From NCBI GenBank assembly GCA_002291465.1, contig CP021238.1, positions 3,720,001 to 3,784,000 of the forward strand: a DNA stretch of 64,000 bases, written 5' to 3'. This document shows, piece by piece, positions 9,176 to 19,530 of the stretch. A program made the translations under genes and the position numbers. The notes under the pieces were generated by a model that was given only the letters and a program-made list of their open reading frames with translations, was not told the origin of the DNA and ran no database searches. How positions within the stretch are numbered: position 1 is the stretch's first letter; each line of letters opens with the position of its first letter. This DNA comes from Mycobacterium lepraemurium. Its GTDB lineage: Bacteria > Actinomycetota > Actinomycetes > Mycobacteriales > Mycobacteriaceae.

Positions 9176-10896
9176 CGGCGGACGTGTTGCCGGAGCGGGT
9201 GTTTGATGCCGGGTCGCTGCGTCCGTTCGCCGACGCCGGCATCTTCGAGGCAGCGGATATCCATGTGGCGCAACGGCTTACCGCGCTCACCGGCGAGTCC
9301 GATGATCGGGTGGCGCTGGCCGTCTCCCTGCTGGTGCGCGCGCTGCGGGGCGGTTCGGTGTGCGTCGATCTGCGGGCGGTGCCGGCACAGGTCGGCGCGG
9401 CGGACCTGCCCTGGCCCGCCGCCGGCGACTGGCTGGCCGCGGTGCGGGCCAGCCCGCTGCTCGGGTCGCCACCGGTGCTGCGGTTCTTCGGCGATCTGCT
9501 CTACTTCGACCGGTACTGGCTGGAGGAAGAGCAGGTGTGCACCGATCTGCTGGCCCTGTCGGCATCGGCGGGTGATGTCGAATCATCTTTCTACGAAAGG
9601 CTTTTCCCGCCCGGCTACGAAGAACAGCGGGCGGCCGCCCGGATCGCGGTGTCCCAGGCACTCACCGTGCTGACCGGCGGGCCGGGCACCGGCAAGACCA
9701 CCACGGTCGCGCGGCTGCTCGCCCTGCTGGTCGAGCAGGCCGAGCGCGCCGGTGAGCCGCGGCCGAGGATCGCGCTGGCCGCCCCGACCGGCAAGGCGGC
9801 CGCGCGGCTGGCCGAGGCGGTGGCCGCCGAGATCGAGCACCTCGACCCGGCCGACCGGGCGCGGCTGGCCGGGCTGACCGGCACCACACTGCACCGGCTG
9901 CTGGGGCCGCGCCCCGATACGTCGGTGCGGTTCAAGCACAACCGCGGCAACCGGCTGCCGCACGACATCATCGTGGTCGACGAGACGTCGATGGTGTCGT
10001 TGACCATGATGGCCCGGCTGGCCGAAGCCGTCCGGCCGGACACCCGGCTGATCCTGGTCGGCGATCCCGACCAGTTGGCCTCGGTGGAGGCGGGCGCCGT
10101 GCTGGCCGATCTGGTCGACGGGCTGGCCGGCCGCGCCGGGGTGCGGGTCGCCGCGCTGGCAACCCCGCACCGGTTCGGCAGCGCGATCGGCGCGCTGGCC
10201 GCGGCGATCCGGGTGGGCGACGCCGACCGGGTGCTGGAGTTGTTGGAGGCCGGCGGTGAGCACATCGAGTGGGTGGATTCCGAGCGCCCGGCCGACCGGC
10301 TGCGCGAGGTGCTGGTGTCGCAAGCGCTGCGGTTGCGCTCGGCCGCGCTGCTGGGCGCGGCTCAGGCCGCGCTGGCCGCGCTGGACGAGCACCGGCTGCT
10401 GTGTGCGCACCGCGACGGGCAGCACGGGGCGGTGCGGTGGAACACGTTGGTGCACAACTGGATTGCCGAAGAAACCGGCCAGCCGGCCTGGTCGCAATGG
10501 TATGCCGGGCGTCCGCTGCTGGTGACGGCGAACGACTACGGGCTGCGCCTGTACAACGGCGACACCGGCGTGACGGTGGCCGGTGCGGACGGGCTGCGGG
10601 CCGTCATCGCCGGTGCGGCCGGCCCGCTGGACTTCGCCACCAGCCGGCTCGGCGAGGTGGAGACGATGCACGCCATGACCATCCACAAGAGTCAGGGCAG
10701 CCAGGCCGACGAGGTGACGGTGCTGGTACCGCCGGAGGATTCGCGGCTGCTGGCCCGGGAACTGTTCTACACGGCGGTGACCCGGGCCAAGACCCGGGTG
10801 CGGGTGGTGGGGCCGGAGGCGTCGGTGCGGGCCGCGATCGAGCGCCGGGCGATCCGGGCCACCGGGTTGCGGCAGCGGCTGCGGGCGGTCGGGTGA
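9172..10896 (+). CDS. recD: Exodeoxyribonuclease V subunit alpha, RecD helicase
   Basis: RecD is the 5'-3' SF1B helicase of RecBCD, 574 residues. The GTG start at 9172 sits in a GTGA overlap with the recB stop, which fixes the start. The motifs are Walker A GGPGTGKTTTVARLL near residue 170, Walker B IIVVDETSMVS near 267, motif III LVGDPDQLASVEAGAV near 293, motif V AMTIHKSQGSQADEV near 503, and motif VI LFYTAVTRAKTRVRVVG near 533. All are intact and the length is typical for mycobacterial RecD. It is the last gene of the recCBD operon proper. The VTT membrane protein gene that follows starts at, or within a few bases of, its stop codon. Confidence 0.97.
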   Translation: MTADVLPERVFDAGSLRPFADAGIFEAADIHVAQRLTALTGESDDRVALAVSLLVRALRGGSVCVDLRAVPAQVGAADLPWPAAGDWLAAVRASPLLGSPPVLRFFGDLLYFDRYWLEEEQVCTDLLALSASAGDVESSFYERLFPPGYEEQRAAARIAVSQALTVLTGGPGTGKTTTVARLLALLVEQAERAGEPRPRIALAAPTGKAAARLAEAVAAEIEHLDPADRARLAGLTGTTLHRLLGPRPDTSVRFKHNRGNRLPHDIIVVDETSMVSLTMMARLAEAVRPDTRLILVGDPDQLASVEAGAVLADLVDGLAGRAGVRVAALATPHRFGSAIGALAAAIRVGDADRVLELLEAGGEHIEWVDSERPADRLREVLVSQALRLRSAALLGAAQAALAALDEHRLLCAHRDGQHGAVRWNTLVHNWIAEETGQPAWSQWYAGRPLLVTANDYGLRLYNGDTGVTVAGADGLRAVIAGAAGPLDFATSRLGEVETMHAMTIHKSQGSQADEVTVLVPPEDSRLLARELFYTAVTRAKTRVRVVGPEASVRAAIERRAIRATGLRQRLRAVG

Positions 10897-10904
10897 CGGC
10901 CGGT

Positions 10905-11547
10905 ATGGACGACCAGGACGCTCCCGACGCCCCGGCATCGCGGCGGGCTCACATCCTGCGCCTTGCCGTGTTCACCGGCTTTCTGGCCGTGGTGTTCTAT
11001 CTGGTGGCGGTGGCGCGGGTGATCGACGTCGGCGCGATCCGGGCCGTGGTGTCGGCCACGGGACCGGCCGCGCCGCTGACCTACGTGGTGGTCTCGGCGT
11101 TCGCCGGCGCGTTGTTCGTGCCGGGCTCGATTCTGGCCGCCGGCAGCGGGTTGCTGTTCGGTCCGCTGCTGGGCGTCTTCGTGACGCTGGGCGCGACGGT
11201 GGGCACCGCGACCGCCGCGAGTTTCGTCGGCCGGCGGGCCGACCGCGTCGGCGTCCTGTGGGCGGTCGTCGGGCTGCGCTTCGTCCCCGGCATCTCGGAT
11301 GCGCTGGCCTCCTACCCCTTCGGGACGTTCGGAGTTCCGTTGTGGAAGATGGCCGTTGGCGCGTTCATCGGTTCGGCCCCGCGCGCCTTCGCCTACACCG
11401 CGCTGGGCGCCTCGGTCGGGAATCGGTCCTCGCTGCTGGCCTATGCCGCGGTCGCGGTGTGGTGCGTGAGCGCGATCGTCGGCGCGTTCGCCACGCATCG
11501 CGGCTACCGAACACTGGCGCGACCGGCCCAAGGACGAGGCGCGCTGA
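10905..11547 (+). pseudogene. VTT/DedA-type membrane protein with internal deletion and 3' frameshift
   Basis: This is a TVP38/TMEM64 (VTT) family integral membrane protein, equivalent to the Rv0625c type, possibly a lipid scramblase or transporter. Several hydrophobic segments and the signature pieces FVPGSILAAGSGLLFGPLLG, ASFVGRR and LRFVPGISDALASYPFGTFG are present. Between GRRADRV and LWAVVG about 20 or more residues seem to be missing compared with relatives as I remember them, an in-frame loss. Near 11508 a one-base indel shifts the end out of its natural tail (HWRDRPKDEAR, TGA at 11545-11547). The start is ATG 10905; a GTG at 10893 overlapping the recD stop (GTGA) is the alternative. 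It converges with mceF, 13 bases away. Confidence 0.65.
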
Positions 11548-11560
11548 CCGACCGCCGTTG

Positions 11561-12924
11561 TCAGCGGGCCGGTCCCAGCATCGTCTTCCACCCCTCGTCG
11601 CCGAGGTCGCCGAATTGGCCACCGAATACACCACCCCGTCGGGGCCCACCACCGTGCCGCTGCGCACGTCGTAGAGCACGCTGGGGGTGTACGTGCACGG
11701 GTTGGGCTGCTGCTGCCCGTTGCACACCACGGTGCCCGATCCCGGCCACTGCAGCGGGCCGCTGATCGGCGGTGGGATACCCGGCAGCCGGTCGGCGGGC
11801 AGCGGATTGAGGCCGTTGTCGACCGAGGGTGCGGGGATCACCAAGCCCGGCTTCACCGGTTGGTCACACCGCGCGCTCGGCGCGGGACAGGTCAGTATCT
11901 GGTCGGGGTCGCCGTACCAGGGGTTGGCGCCCTGCGGCACATAGGGTTCGGTGCTGCGGCACTCCCGCGGTGTGGCCGCCCGCTTGCCCGGCACGTCCAC
12001 GCACGGGTAACTGCGGGCTCCCCGAACGACATTGGTGGCGTCCATCGGGATCTTGCAGTAGGTGCCGGCCGGCAGCGGCGCCGTGCTGGTGTCCGCCGGT
12101 GCGTGCCACTGCGATGCCGGCAGGAAACCGGTCAAGCAGGGCGGCGGCTGGTTGAGCGAGATGGCACCGACGCCCAGTGCGGCCTGGCCCGGCGATTGCG
12201 CGGTCACCGACTGGGCGATCGCGCCGGACTGCGGCAGGAACACCAACGCCTGCTCGACGCCGTTGTGATAGCGCTTGAGCATGTCGATCACGACCTCGAG
12301 ATTGACCAGCGTCTGCGGCAACGACTCCCGCACACCGCCGAACGTGGCGCGCACCTGCTCGGCCGTCGGCGCCGCGTTGGCCAGGATGCTGCGCAGCGCC
12401 GGGTCCTGCCGCGCGGTCTGGGCGGCCAACGTGTTCAGGTTGGCTGCCCAACGCCCAAGCGTGTCAGCGGAATCGGCCTGGCTGTCGATGATCGGTGCCG
12501 AGCGCTCGACGATGTCGTCGACGTCGTCGATGCTGCCCCGGAAATCGTGGGCGATCGCCTGGGTGGCATCCACCAGGCGCCGCAGCGACGGCCCCAAGCC
12601 ACCGACCGCCTGCGAGGTTTCGTAGAGCAGCGAGGCGATCTTGTCCCGGGGCAGCACCGCCAGTCCGCGGTTGGCGGCGTCCAGCGCGGGACCGATCTTG
12701 CTGGGCACAGTGCTTTTGTGGATGATCTGCCCGTCGGCCAGATACGGTTCGCGCCCGGCGGCCGAGACCAGGTCGACGTACTGCTCGCCCACCGCCGAGA
12801 CCGAATGCACGTGGACGGCCGTATCGGCCGGGGTCCGCAGGTAGTACCCGCCGAGGACGACCACCGCGGCCACCGCCACCGCCGTCAACAGCACCAGCTG
12901 GGTTTTGATCATGCGGGGCAACAT
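11561..12924 (-). pseudogene. mceF: Mce family protein MceF of the mce2-type operon, MCE domain partly deleted
   Basis: MceF is one of the six substrate-binding subunits of a mycobacterial Mce lipid importer, anchored by an N-terminal helix (QLVLLTAVAVAAVVVLGGYYL, residues 9-28). Directly after YYLRTPA the sequence jumps to the end of the MCE domain (HSVSAVGEQYVDLVSAAG). About 60 residues of the MCE barrel are missing in frame. The helical region and the proline-rich C-terminal part with cysteines follow. Near 11607-11620 a one-base loss shifts the frame; the natural tail DEGWKTMLGPAR ends at 11561. The ATG at 12924 lies three bases after the mceE stop and has a purine-rich site upstream (GGGGAGAATGAAAG). 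It is the last gene of the operon. Confidence 0.85.
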
Positions 12925-12927
12925 CTT

Positions 12928-14066
12928 TCATTCTCCCCTTTCCACCAGCGGTCCGCCCGGGGCGTCATTGGGGTTGGGTGTGTAGCGGACGTCGGGGATC
13001 ATCGTGGCGGGGTCGCGCCCCAGGACTGCTCGAGCGCGCGCAGCGCGCCGGACAGGCCGGTGCCGGTGAGCATGGTGTTGTCGATGGTGGACAGCGTCAG
13101 GTCGAGGGCGTCCGAGACGTTGACGTAGTCGCCGCGGATCACCTGGGCGACGTCGTCGATGTTGAACGGGGCCGTCAGCCCCAGCTTCAACGCGCCGGCC
13201 ACGAACGGGGCGGCCGGGACGAGCTGGAGCAACGGCCGTTGCAGCGACAGCAGGCTGCGGTAGAGGTTGGCCCGGGCGTCGGTCAGCGCCCGGTCGGCCG
13301 CGTCGCTGAATCGGCCCAGCGATTCGGTGGCGTCGGCGAAAAGTTCGCGGGTGTCGGCGAAATGCCGGATCAGCGGCGGCAGCTCGGTCAGCACCCGATC
13401 CAGGGTGTCCCTGCGGTTGGCGAACACGGTCAGCAGTTCGTTGCTCGAATCGATCGCCCGGGTCAGATCGTCGTGTCAGCGGCTCAGCTCGGTGATGAAA
13501 GTGTCCATCCGGCCGAGGAATTCGCGGATCTTCCCGGCGTGCCCGTCGAGGATGTTGAGCACCTCGGTCTGGATGGCGTCGAGGTTGGCGATGCCGCCGC
13601 CGTTGAGGATCACCGCGACGCTGGCCAGCGTCCGTTCGACGGTGGGATAGGCCGACGAGTTCTGCAGCAGGATGGTGTCGCCGCTCTTCAATCGTTGCGC
13701 AGACGGGTTTTTCGGCGCGGCCAGCTCGACGTGCTGAGTGCCCAGAAGGCTGGTCTGGCCGATCTTCGCGGTGGCGTTGGCCGGTAGCCGCACGCCCGGA
13801 TCGAGGTCCAGCGCCAACGTGGCGACCCAATCCTTGAGGGTGATGGCGCGCACCGTGCCGACCCACACGTCGGCCACCCGGACCCGGCTGTTGGTGTTCA
13901 GCGCCAACGTGTCGGGCATCTTCACGTAGATCGTCATGTGGTCGCCGCCGGTGCCGCGGCCGACCGGCAGCGGCGCGTCGGCGATGCCCCGCCAGGTGCA
14001 CGACGTCAACATCGCCGCCAGCGCGACCACCAGCGCGCGCCGCCCCGCGACGGCGACCCGGCGCAT
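12928..14066 (-). pseudogene. mceE: Mce family lipoprotein MceE (Lpr type), nonsense codon and frameshift
   Basis: This gene encodes the lipid-anchored Mce subunit, with a signal peptide and lipobox (ALAAMLTSC near residue 22) at the outer face of the membrane. The MCE domain is recognisable (VRVADVWVGTVRAITL, then AKIGQTSLLGTQHVELAAP). A TGA at 13476-13478 interrupts the frame after FITELSR, and the same frame resumes with HDDLTRAIDSSNELL, so this is a substitution and not an indel. A second lesion near 13020 shifts the end; the natural tail with PDVRYTPNPNDAPGGPLVERG stops at 12928. The ATG at 14066 overlaps the mceD TGA by one base, consistent with coupled translation. Confidence 0.85.
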
Positions 14067-15563
14067 CACCGGCCCGGCCCCGGCGGTATGGGCCGCGAAA
14101 ACCACGGCGGTGACGGCGGATTCGACTCGTCGTAGGAGTTCGGCGGCCCGGCGGCGGTGACCCCTGGCGGCGGCGTGGTGTCCGGGCCACCCATGAGCTC
14201 GGCCAGCGATTCGGGGGTGAGCATGCCGGCGGTGAACGGCTGGACGTCGGTGCCCTGCATTCCCGGCGCGACCACCCATCCCGGCTCGTGGTTGCCGTGG
14301 GAGAACAGGGTATCGCGGGCGAAGATGCCCGGGACGGTGGTGTCCTTGTATCCGGGCGGCGGGCGCAGTCGCTCCTCGGAGTAAGCCACCTGCCTTGGGC
14401 AGGGTGGCCACCGAGTTGAACGGGTTCAGGCCGGCCGGTGGGTAATTGAACTTGATGGCGTCGAGGACCGGGGCCAGATACTGTGCGCACAGTTCGGCCG
14501 AGCCCTGGTAGCCCAGCCGGCTGCCGACCTGAATGGCGCTGCACAGGAAGTGAATCGGGTTGGCGAAGTTGGGGAACACGAACAGGCCGACCAGCGAACT
14601 GTGCGCCGGCTGGTAGATGTTGTTGAAGTTGCCGGCGAAGGTGGGCAGCACGTGCAGCGCGGTTTCCAGGCCGTCGCGCGGCTCGGGTTGCAGGATCGTG
14701 GTGGTCACCTCGGCGAGGTTGCCGACGTCGTGGGTCAGTGCGGATCCGTTGTAGTTCACGAACTTTCGGGCTGCGTCCAGCACCTGGTCGAGGTGGGTGA
14801 TGGTGTCGCTCACCTGGTGGTCGGATTGGGTGAACCAGTCGGTGAACTGGGCCAGGTTGTCGTTGAGCGCGACGAACTGTTGCTTGTGCTGGTACAGCGC
14901 GGTGACGAACCGGACCAGGCTCTTGGTGATGGCGGCGAAATCGCCGCGGCCCTCGTTGAGCGCGGTCAGCGCCTGCGACAGGCTGTTCAGGGTCTCGTTG
15001 ACCTGTTTGCCCTCGCCGGACAGATTGTCGGCGGTCGATTCGGTGATGTCACCGAACGGCCCCGCCGGCTGCTGGGGGGTGGGGCCGAGCTGGCGCAGGA
15101 TGGCGTTGATGGAGTCCCGCAGCTGATCCCACTCGATGGGCACCCGGGTGCGCTCGATCGGGATGACCGCGCCGTCGCGCAGCACCGGCACGCCGGTGTA
15201 GGGTGGCGACAGCTGGATGGTGCGCGAGGCCACCAGGCTGGGGTTGAGGATCGACGCGGTCGCGTTCGCCGGGACACGGTATTTGTTGTTGTAGTGCAAC
15301 GTGACTCGCGTCTTGTCGCCGGCCGGCTCGATCTTGTCGATCGAACCCACCCGCACGCCCATGATCTGCACCCGGTCGCCGGGATACAGCGCCAGCGTCT
15401 CGGAGAAGTAGGCCACGACCGTGGTCGTGGTGAGCTTGCGGTACAGCTGGACTCCGGCGACGGCCGCGATGAAGACGAAGACCGCCGCCAGCGCCGCGAT
15501 CACCAGCACCCGGGCGGACACCTTGGGCAGCCGCAGGTTTCGGACGTCGAAGATGGTGCTCAT
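14066..15563 (-). pseudogene. mceD: Mce family protein MceD, single frameshift
   Basis: This is an Mce subunit of about 499 codons. Its first 390 or so codons are intact: N-terminal helix VLVIAALAAVFVFIAAVAGV, then the MCE domain with LYPGDRVQIMGVRVGSIDKI and ASILNPSLVASRTIQLSPPY, then a long helical region. Near 14390 one extra G (AAGGCAGG instead of AAGCAGG) shifts the frame. The natural continuation VAYSEERLRPPPGYKDTTVP and a proline-rich tail run to the TGA at 14066-14068. The length of 1498 bases, one more than a multiple of three, supports a single insertion. The start ATG overlaps the mceC stop as ATGA (15560-15563). Confidence 0.87.
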
Positions 15564-16882
15564 CGGGTACCCCCTGTCACGTCGGGCGGGTTCTCGGTGC
15601 GCGCCCCCGGCGGGGCGTGCGCCGGCAGCGGCACCGGGGTGCCGGGGACGTCGGGCGGGGCCTTACCCGGGCGTCCCGCGCTCGGCAGCCCGGGCGACGG
15701 CGGCGGCCCGTCCGGCGCCGGCGGCGACGTCTCGACATCCAGCGGGGCCGGGAGGCCGGCGGGGACCGGGCCGAACGGCCCCTGACCGGAAAGCGCGCAC
15801 GGCAACGGATTGCCCGGCCGCGGCGGGCTGCCAGCAGCCGGCGTGTACGAACACGGCGACCCGGGTGGGACGGCCAGCCCGGGATGGTCCGGGGTGCCCT
15901 CGGCCACCGGCGGGGCCGGCGGTGGCGCGCCGTTGGGCAACCGGGTGCCGTTGGGGTCGGGCCAGCGGAACGCCAGCAGCCCGGCGCTGCGCCAGAAGTT
16001 CTCCGGGTCGATGCCCCGCTTCTTGAACGCCGCGTCGACCCACGGCTGAAGTACTTGGTAGGGAAGCAGATTCGCCACGATCGCCTTGAAGAACGGGCCG
16101 GAGGCGACGGCTTCGGTCAGGGATGCGGTGTACCTGCTGACCAGCACGAGCACATCGGAGAGTTCCTTCTTGCGCTTGACCAGCTCGTCGCTGACCGTGC
16201 CCAGCTGCTGCAGCACCTGGTGCGCATCGGGGTTTTCCTTGATGAATCCCGACACCTGGGTGGACACCGCCGACACGTTGCTTCAGCAGGGCGCTCAGCG
16301 CCTGGCCGCGCTGCCGGAACACGGCGAGCAGGGTGTTGGCGTTGACCAGCAGGGCGTCGACCTGCCCGCTGCGGTCGCCGAGCACGCGCGTGATCTTGTC
16401 GGCGTTGGTCAGCAGTTGTTTGATCTGTTCGTCCCGGTTGCCGATGGTGCCGGAGAATCTAGCCACCCCGTCGAGGGCGGCCTTCAGGTGCGGCGCGGTC
16501 TGATCGAAGGTCTCCGACAACACGTTCAACGACCGCTTGACAACGTCGATGTTCCAGTCCGTGGCCGCCTTGGTGACGTCGAAGAACGCGTCGTAGATCT
16601 GGTAGGGCGTGGTGGTCTGCCCGGAGGGGATTATCCCGTTGGGCGGCAACGGATCCGCGCCGCGCGACTGGATTGCCATGTTCTTGCGTCCCAGGAAGGT
16701 GTCGGTGCGGATCGCTGCCCGGCTCTGCGCGCCGATCGGCTTGCCGGGCATCGAGAAGCCGACCAGCACCCGGTCGACGCGGATCACCAGCGAACTCACC
16801 AATCCCACGTTCACCCGGCGATCTGCACCTTGTCGCCGACGTTGATACCGCCGGCGTCGGTGGATTGCGCGTAGTAGGTCGG
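15560..16882 (-). pseudogene. mceC: Mce family protein MceC, 5' end deleted and fused to mceB, frameshifted
   Basis: This is an Mce subunit with a long proline-rich C-terminus (residues rich in PPAPP, PGNPLP, PPSPGLP) ending at 15560. The N-terminal membrane helix and start codon are gone. The readable sequence begins in the MCE domain at PTYYAQSTDAGGINVGDKV (about 16882), joined directly to the middle of mceB. A lost A near 16812 (GGG-TG for GGG-ATG) shifts the frame before NVGLVSSLVIRVDRVLVGF. Another indel near 16275 separates QALSALL from the continuation VSAVSTQVSGFIKENP. No functional subunit can be made from this gene. Confidence 0.85.
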
Positions 16883-17439
16883 CGTGGCGGTCAGCGCCGC
16901 GGTCTGGTCGAGGATGTCGGTGATGGTGGCGCCCTGTCCCTGGAACACGGTGATGATGGACTGGGCGATGCTGTTGACCTTGTTCGGGTCCAAAGCCTGG
17001 AACAGCGGCCGGAATCCGCCGATCAGCGCGTCGAGATCCAACGCCGGCTGGGTGGCTCGACCGGGATGCGGCCGCCCGGGGGCAGCCGGCGGCCGCTGGT
17101 GCCGCGCTTGAGTTCCAGATAGCGGTCGCCGATCAGGGTTGAGGTAGCGGATCGACGCGGTGGCGCCCTGGTCCAGTGCCAGTGAGCGATCCACGTTGAA
17201 CTCCACCAACACCCGGTTGTCCTTGTCGGAAAGCGTCACGGCGGCGACCTTGCCCACCTCCACCCCGGAGGCGCGCACGAATTGCCCGCCCGTAACCCGC
17301 CGGCGTCGGTGAACACCGCGGAGTAGCCGGTGGTCCGATCGAATCGGACCTGGCCGAACACGACGATGATCATCACGGTGAATATCGCCAGCACGGACCA
17401 GAAGACGACGAGTTTGACTGCGGTACCGGTGATTCTTAT
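16883..17439 (-). pseudogene. mceB: Mce family protein MceB, start lost, 3' half deleted
   Basis: The N-terminus RITGTAVKLVVFWSVLAIFT (membrane helix) followed by the MCE domain identifies MceB. Its start codon is ATA (17437-17439). In an operon where genes overlap by ATGA, one G-to-A change has turned ATGA into ATAA, which keeps the mceA stop but destroys the mceB start. A lost C near 17285 breaks RAGQFVRASG. Two compensating indels near 17143 and 17055 scramble about 30 residues. After ITDILDQTAALTAT the gene stops matching MceB and continues as MceC, so roughly the C-terminal half of MceB (some 160-200 codons) and the first part of mceC have been deleted together. Confidence 0.85.
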
Positions 17440-18657
17440 GGGTTGATCGTGTTCTCCCCGTACTGGCGGCCCCAGGCGAATTCGGTGGCCAGCGGCTGAC
17501 CGATCTCGAGGTGGTTGCAGGGAGCCAGGCTGGCGCCGGTGTCCATCACCAGATACGGCGCCGGCCACAGGTCCCGGGTGATCTTCTGCCAGCAGCCGGG
17601 CCGCCCGCCGGAGCCGCCGTGCGCGTTCACCCGCGGCAGGTTGTCCGGGTACACATAGGGATTCGGCGCGCCGACGATCGATCCGGCCGCCGCCAGCGAA
17701 TAGCCGTTGCCGCCGGCCGCTTTGGCGACCTCAGGGGCGGCGTCGTGGGAATTGCTGATCATGCAGAACAGTTCGGGGCTGTAGGTGTCGAGCAGCTCGG
17801 CGGTGGGCACCAGGTCCGCCGCCCCGCGCGCCAGATACGGTCGCCGCGGGCGAAGATGTCCTCGCCCTCATGGCCCACGCCGACGGCCGCCAGCAGCGCG
17901 GCGTCCAGGTCGCCCTGTTGCCGAGTCAGCGTCCGCGCGGTGGTCACCGCGTTGGACAGGAAGTCCAACAGGTCGGGTGCGGCCTTGGTGTACACGCCGG
18001 CCAGGTCGGCCAGGCAGCGCACGTCGTAGCGGATCTGCGGCATTCGCGGATTCAGCTGCGCCAGAACTTGATTGCCGTTGACAATGGATTCGCCGAACTT
18101 GCCGCCCAGCCCGTCCAGCGCCTGCGCCAGCGCGGATAGCGTCGCGTTGAGCTCGATCGGGCTCACCTTCTCCGCGATCGAGGTGACCGCCTCGAACAGG
18201 GTGTTGAACTCGGTGGTCACCGACCGCGCATCGATCACGTCGCGGGGCGAGATCCGCTACCGCGACGGGCTTTCCGGGGCGCTCAACGACACGTACTTGT
18301 TGCCGAACAGCGTGGCCGCCTCGATGGTGGCCACCACGTTCGCCGGAATCAGGTTGGCATAGCGCGCATCCACGTCCAGCACCAGTTTGGCCGCGGGGGC
18401 GCCGTCGCGCTCGATCTCCGAGATGTCGGCCACCCGGCCGATCGCGACGCCGTTGTAGGTGACCTTGGATCCCATCTCCATCACCAGGCCGGCCCGGGTG
18501 GCGACCATGGTGAACTTGGTCTTGGGGGTGAAGTCCCGCGAAATTGCAGGTATACCAAGGCCAGAACCAGCGCGCAGATTAGCAGCAGGAGCATACCCTC
18601 GACGTACACCCAGGCGCGTCGGCCCCGCTGCGGCACCGGTGTCGCCATTGCGCTCAC
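17436..18657 (-). pseudogene. mceA: Mce family protein MceA, one nonsense codon and two frameshifts
   Basis: This is the first Mce subunit, after which mammalian cell entry loci are named. The GTG start at 18657 forms a GTGA overlap with the yrbEB stop (ATG at 18648 is an alternative). The N-terminal helix VEGMLLLLICALVLALVYLQF is followed by a frameshift near 18540, then the MCE domain (YNGVAIGRVADISEIE, LFGNKYVSLSAP). A TAG at 18257-18259 interrupts the frame before RISPRDVIDARSVTTEFNTL; the frame is the same on both sides, as expected for a CAG-to-TAG change. A third lesion near 17825 precedes PTAELLDTYSPELFCMISNS. The natural stop at 17436-17438 is TAA (see mceB). Confidence 0.87.
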
Positions 18658-19529
18658 ACCGTCAGGTTGAAGTTCGGGTCGCCGCCATAGAGCGCCAACT
18701 GGGCGAGCAGGACCACCACCACCGAGACCAGGGAGAACCGCATCGATCGGCCCACCGCATGCCCGACGCCGACCGGTCCGCCGCTGGCGGTGTAACCGTA
18801 GTAGCAGTGGGTGATCATCACCACCACCGCGATGATGACGACCTCGAACACCGACCAACCCACGTCCTCGGGGCGCAGGAAGGTGCGGAAGTAGTGCTCG
18901 TAGGTGCCGTTCGACTGGCCGTAGAACACCGTCGTGACGACCTGTCCGGACGTGAAGGCCATGTCCAGGGCCAGCGCGTACAGCGGCACGATCACCGCCA
19001 GCCCGCCCAGGATCCGGGTCGACACCAGGAACGAAATCGATTTGATGCCCATCACTTCCAGCGCGTCGATATCCTCGCTGATCCGCATGGCGCCGAGCTG
19101 GGCGGTGGCGCCGGCGCCGACCGTGGCGGCCAGCGTGACCCCGGCGACGATCGGTGCGGCGATGCGGGTGTTGGCCAGCGCGGCGAAGAACCCGGTGAAC
19201 GCCTCGACGCCGATGTTGCCCAGCGACGCGAAACCCTGGATGGCGATCAGCGAGCCGCCGGACAGGGTGACGAAGCCGATGATCTCCACGGTGCCGCCGA
19301 CCACGACCATCGCCCCGGTGCCCATGCCGATCTCGGCGACCAGGCGCAGTGTCTCACGCCGGTAGTGGCGCAACGCCCAGCCGATCTAGCCGACGCTGAT
19401 GCGGGCGAACCGCGCGAAAATGCCTATCCACCAAAGCCTTCGGACGGTTCCGCCGCCGTAGCGGTCGAGGTTGGCCGCGGTTAGCGGGTAGCGGACGCGC
19501 AGGGCGCCAGGCGCGGAGATCGCCGCCAT
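18654..19529 (-). pseudogene. yrbEB: YrbEB (MlaE-type) permease of the mce2-type operon, amber codon 48
   Basis: YrbEB is one of the two MlaE-family permease subunits that form the membrane channel of the Mce importer. The reading frame is 291 codons from ATG 19529 to TGA 18654. The MlaE core is well preserved (GGTVEIIGFVTLSGG, AGVTLAATVGAGATAQLGAM, then ISEDIDALEVMGIKSI). Codon 48 is TAG (19386-19388) between ISVG and IGWALRHYRRETLRL. No indel is needed to align the flanks. The ATG begins one base after the yrbEA stop. Re-initiation at codon 53 (RHYRRET region) would drop the N-terminal helix. Confidence 0.87.
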
Positions 19530-19530
19530 G

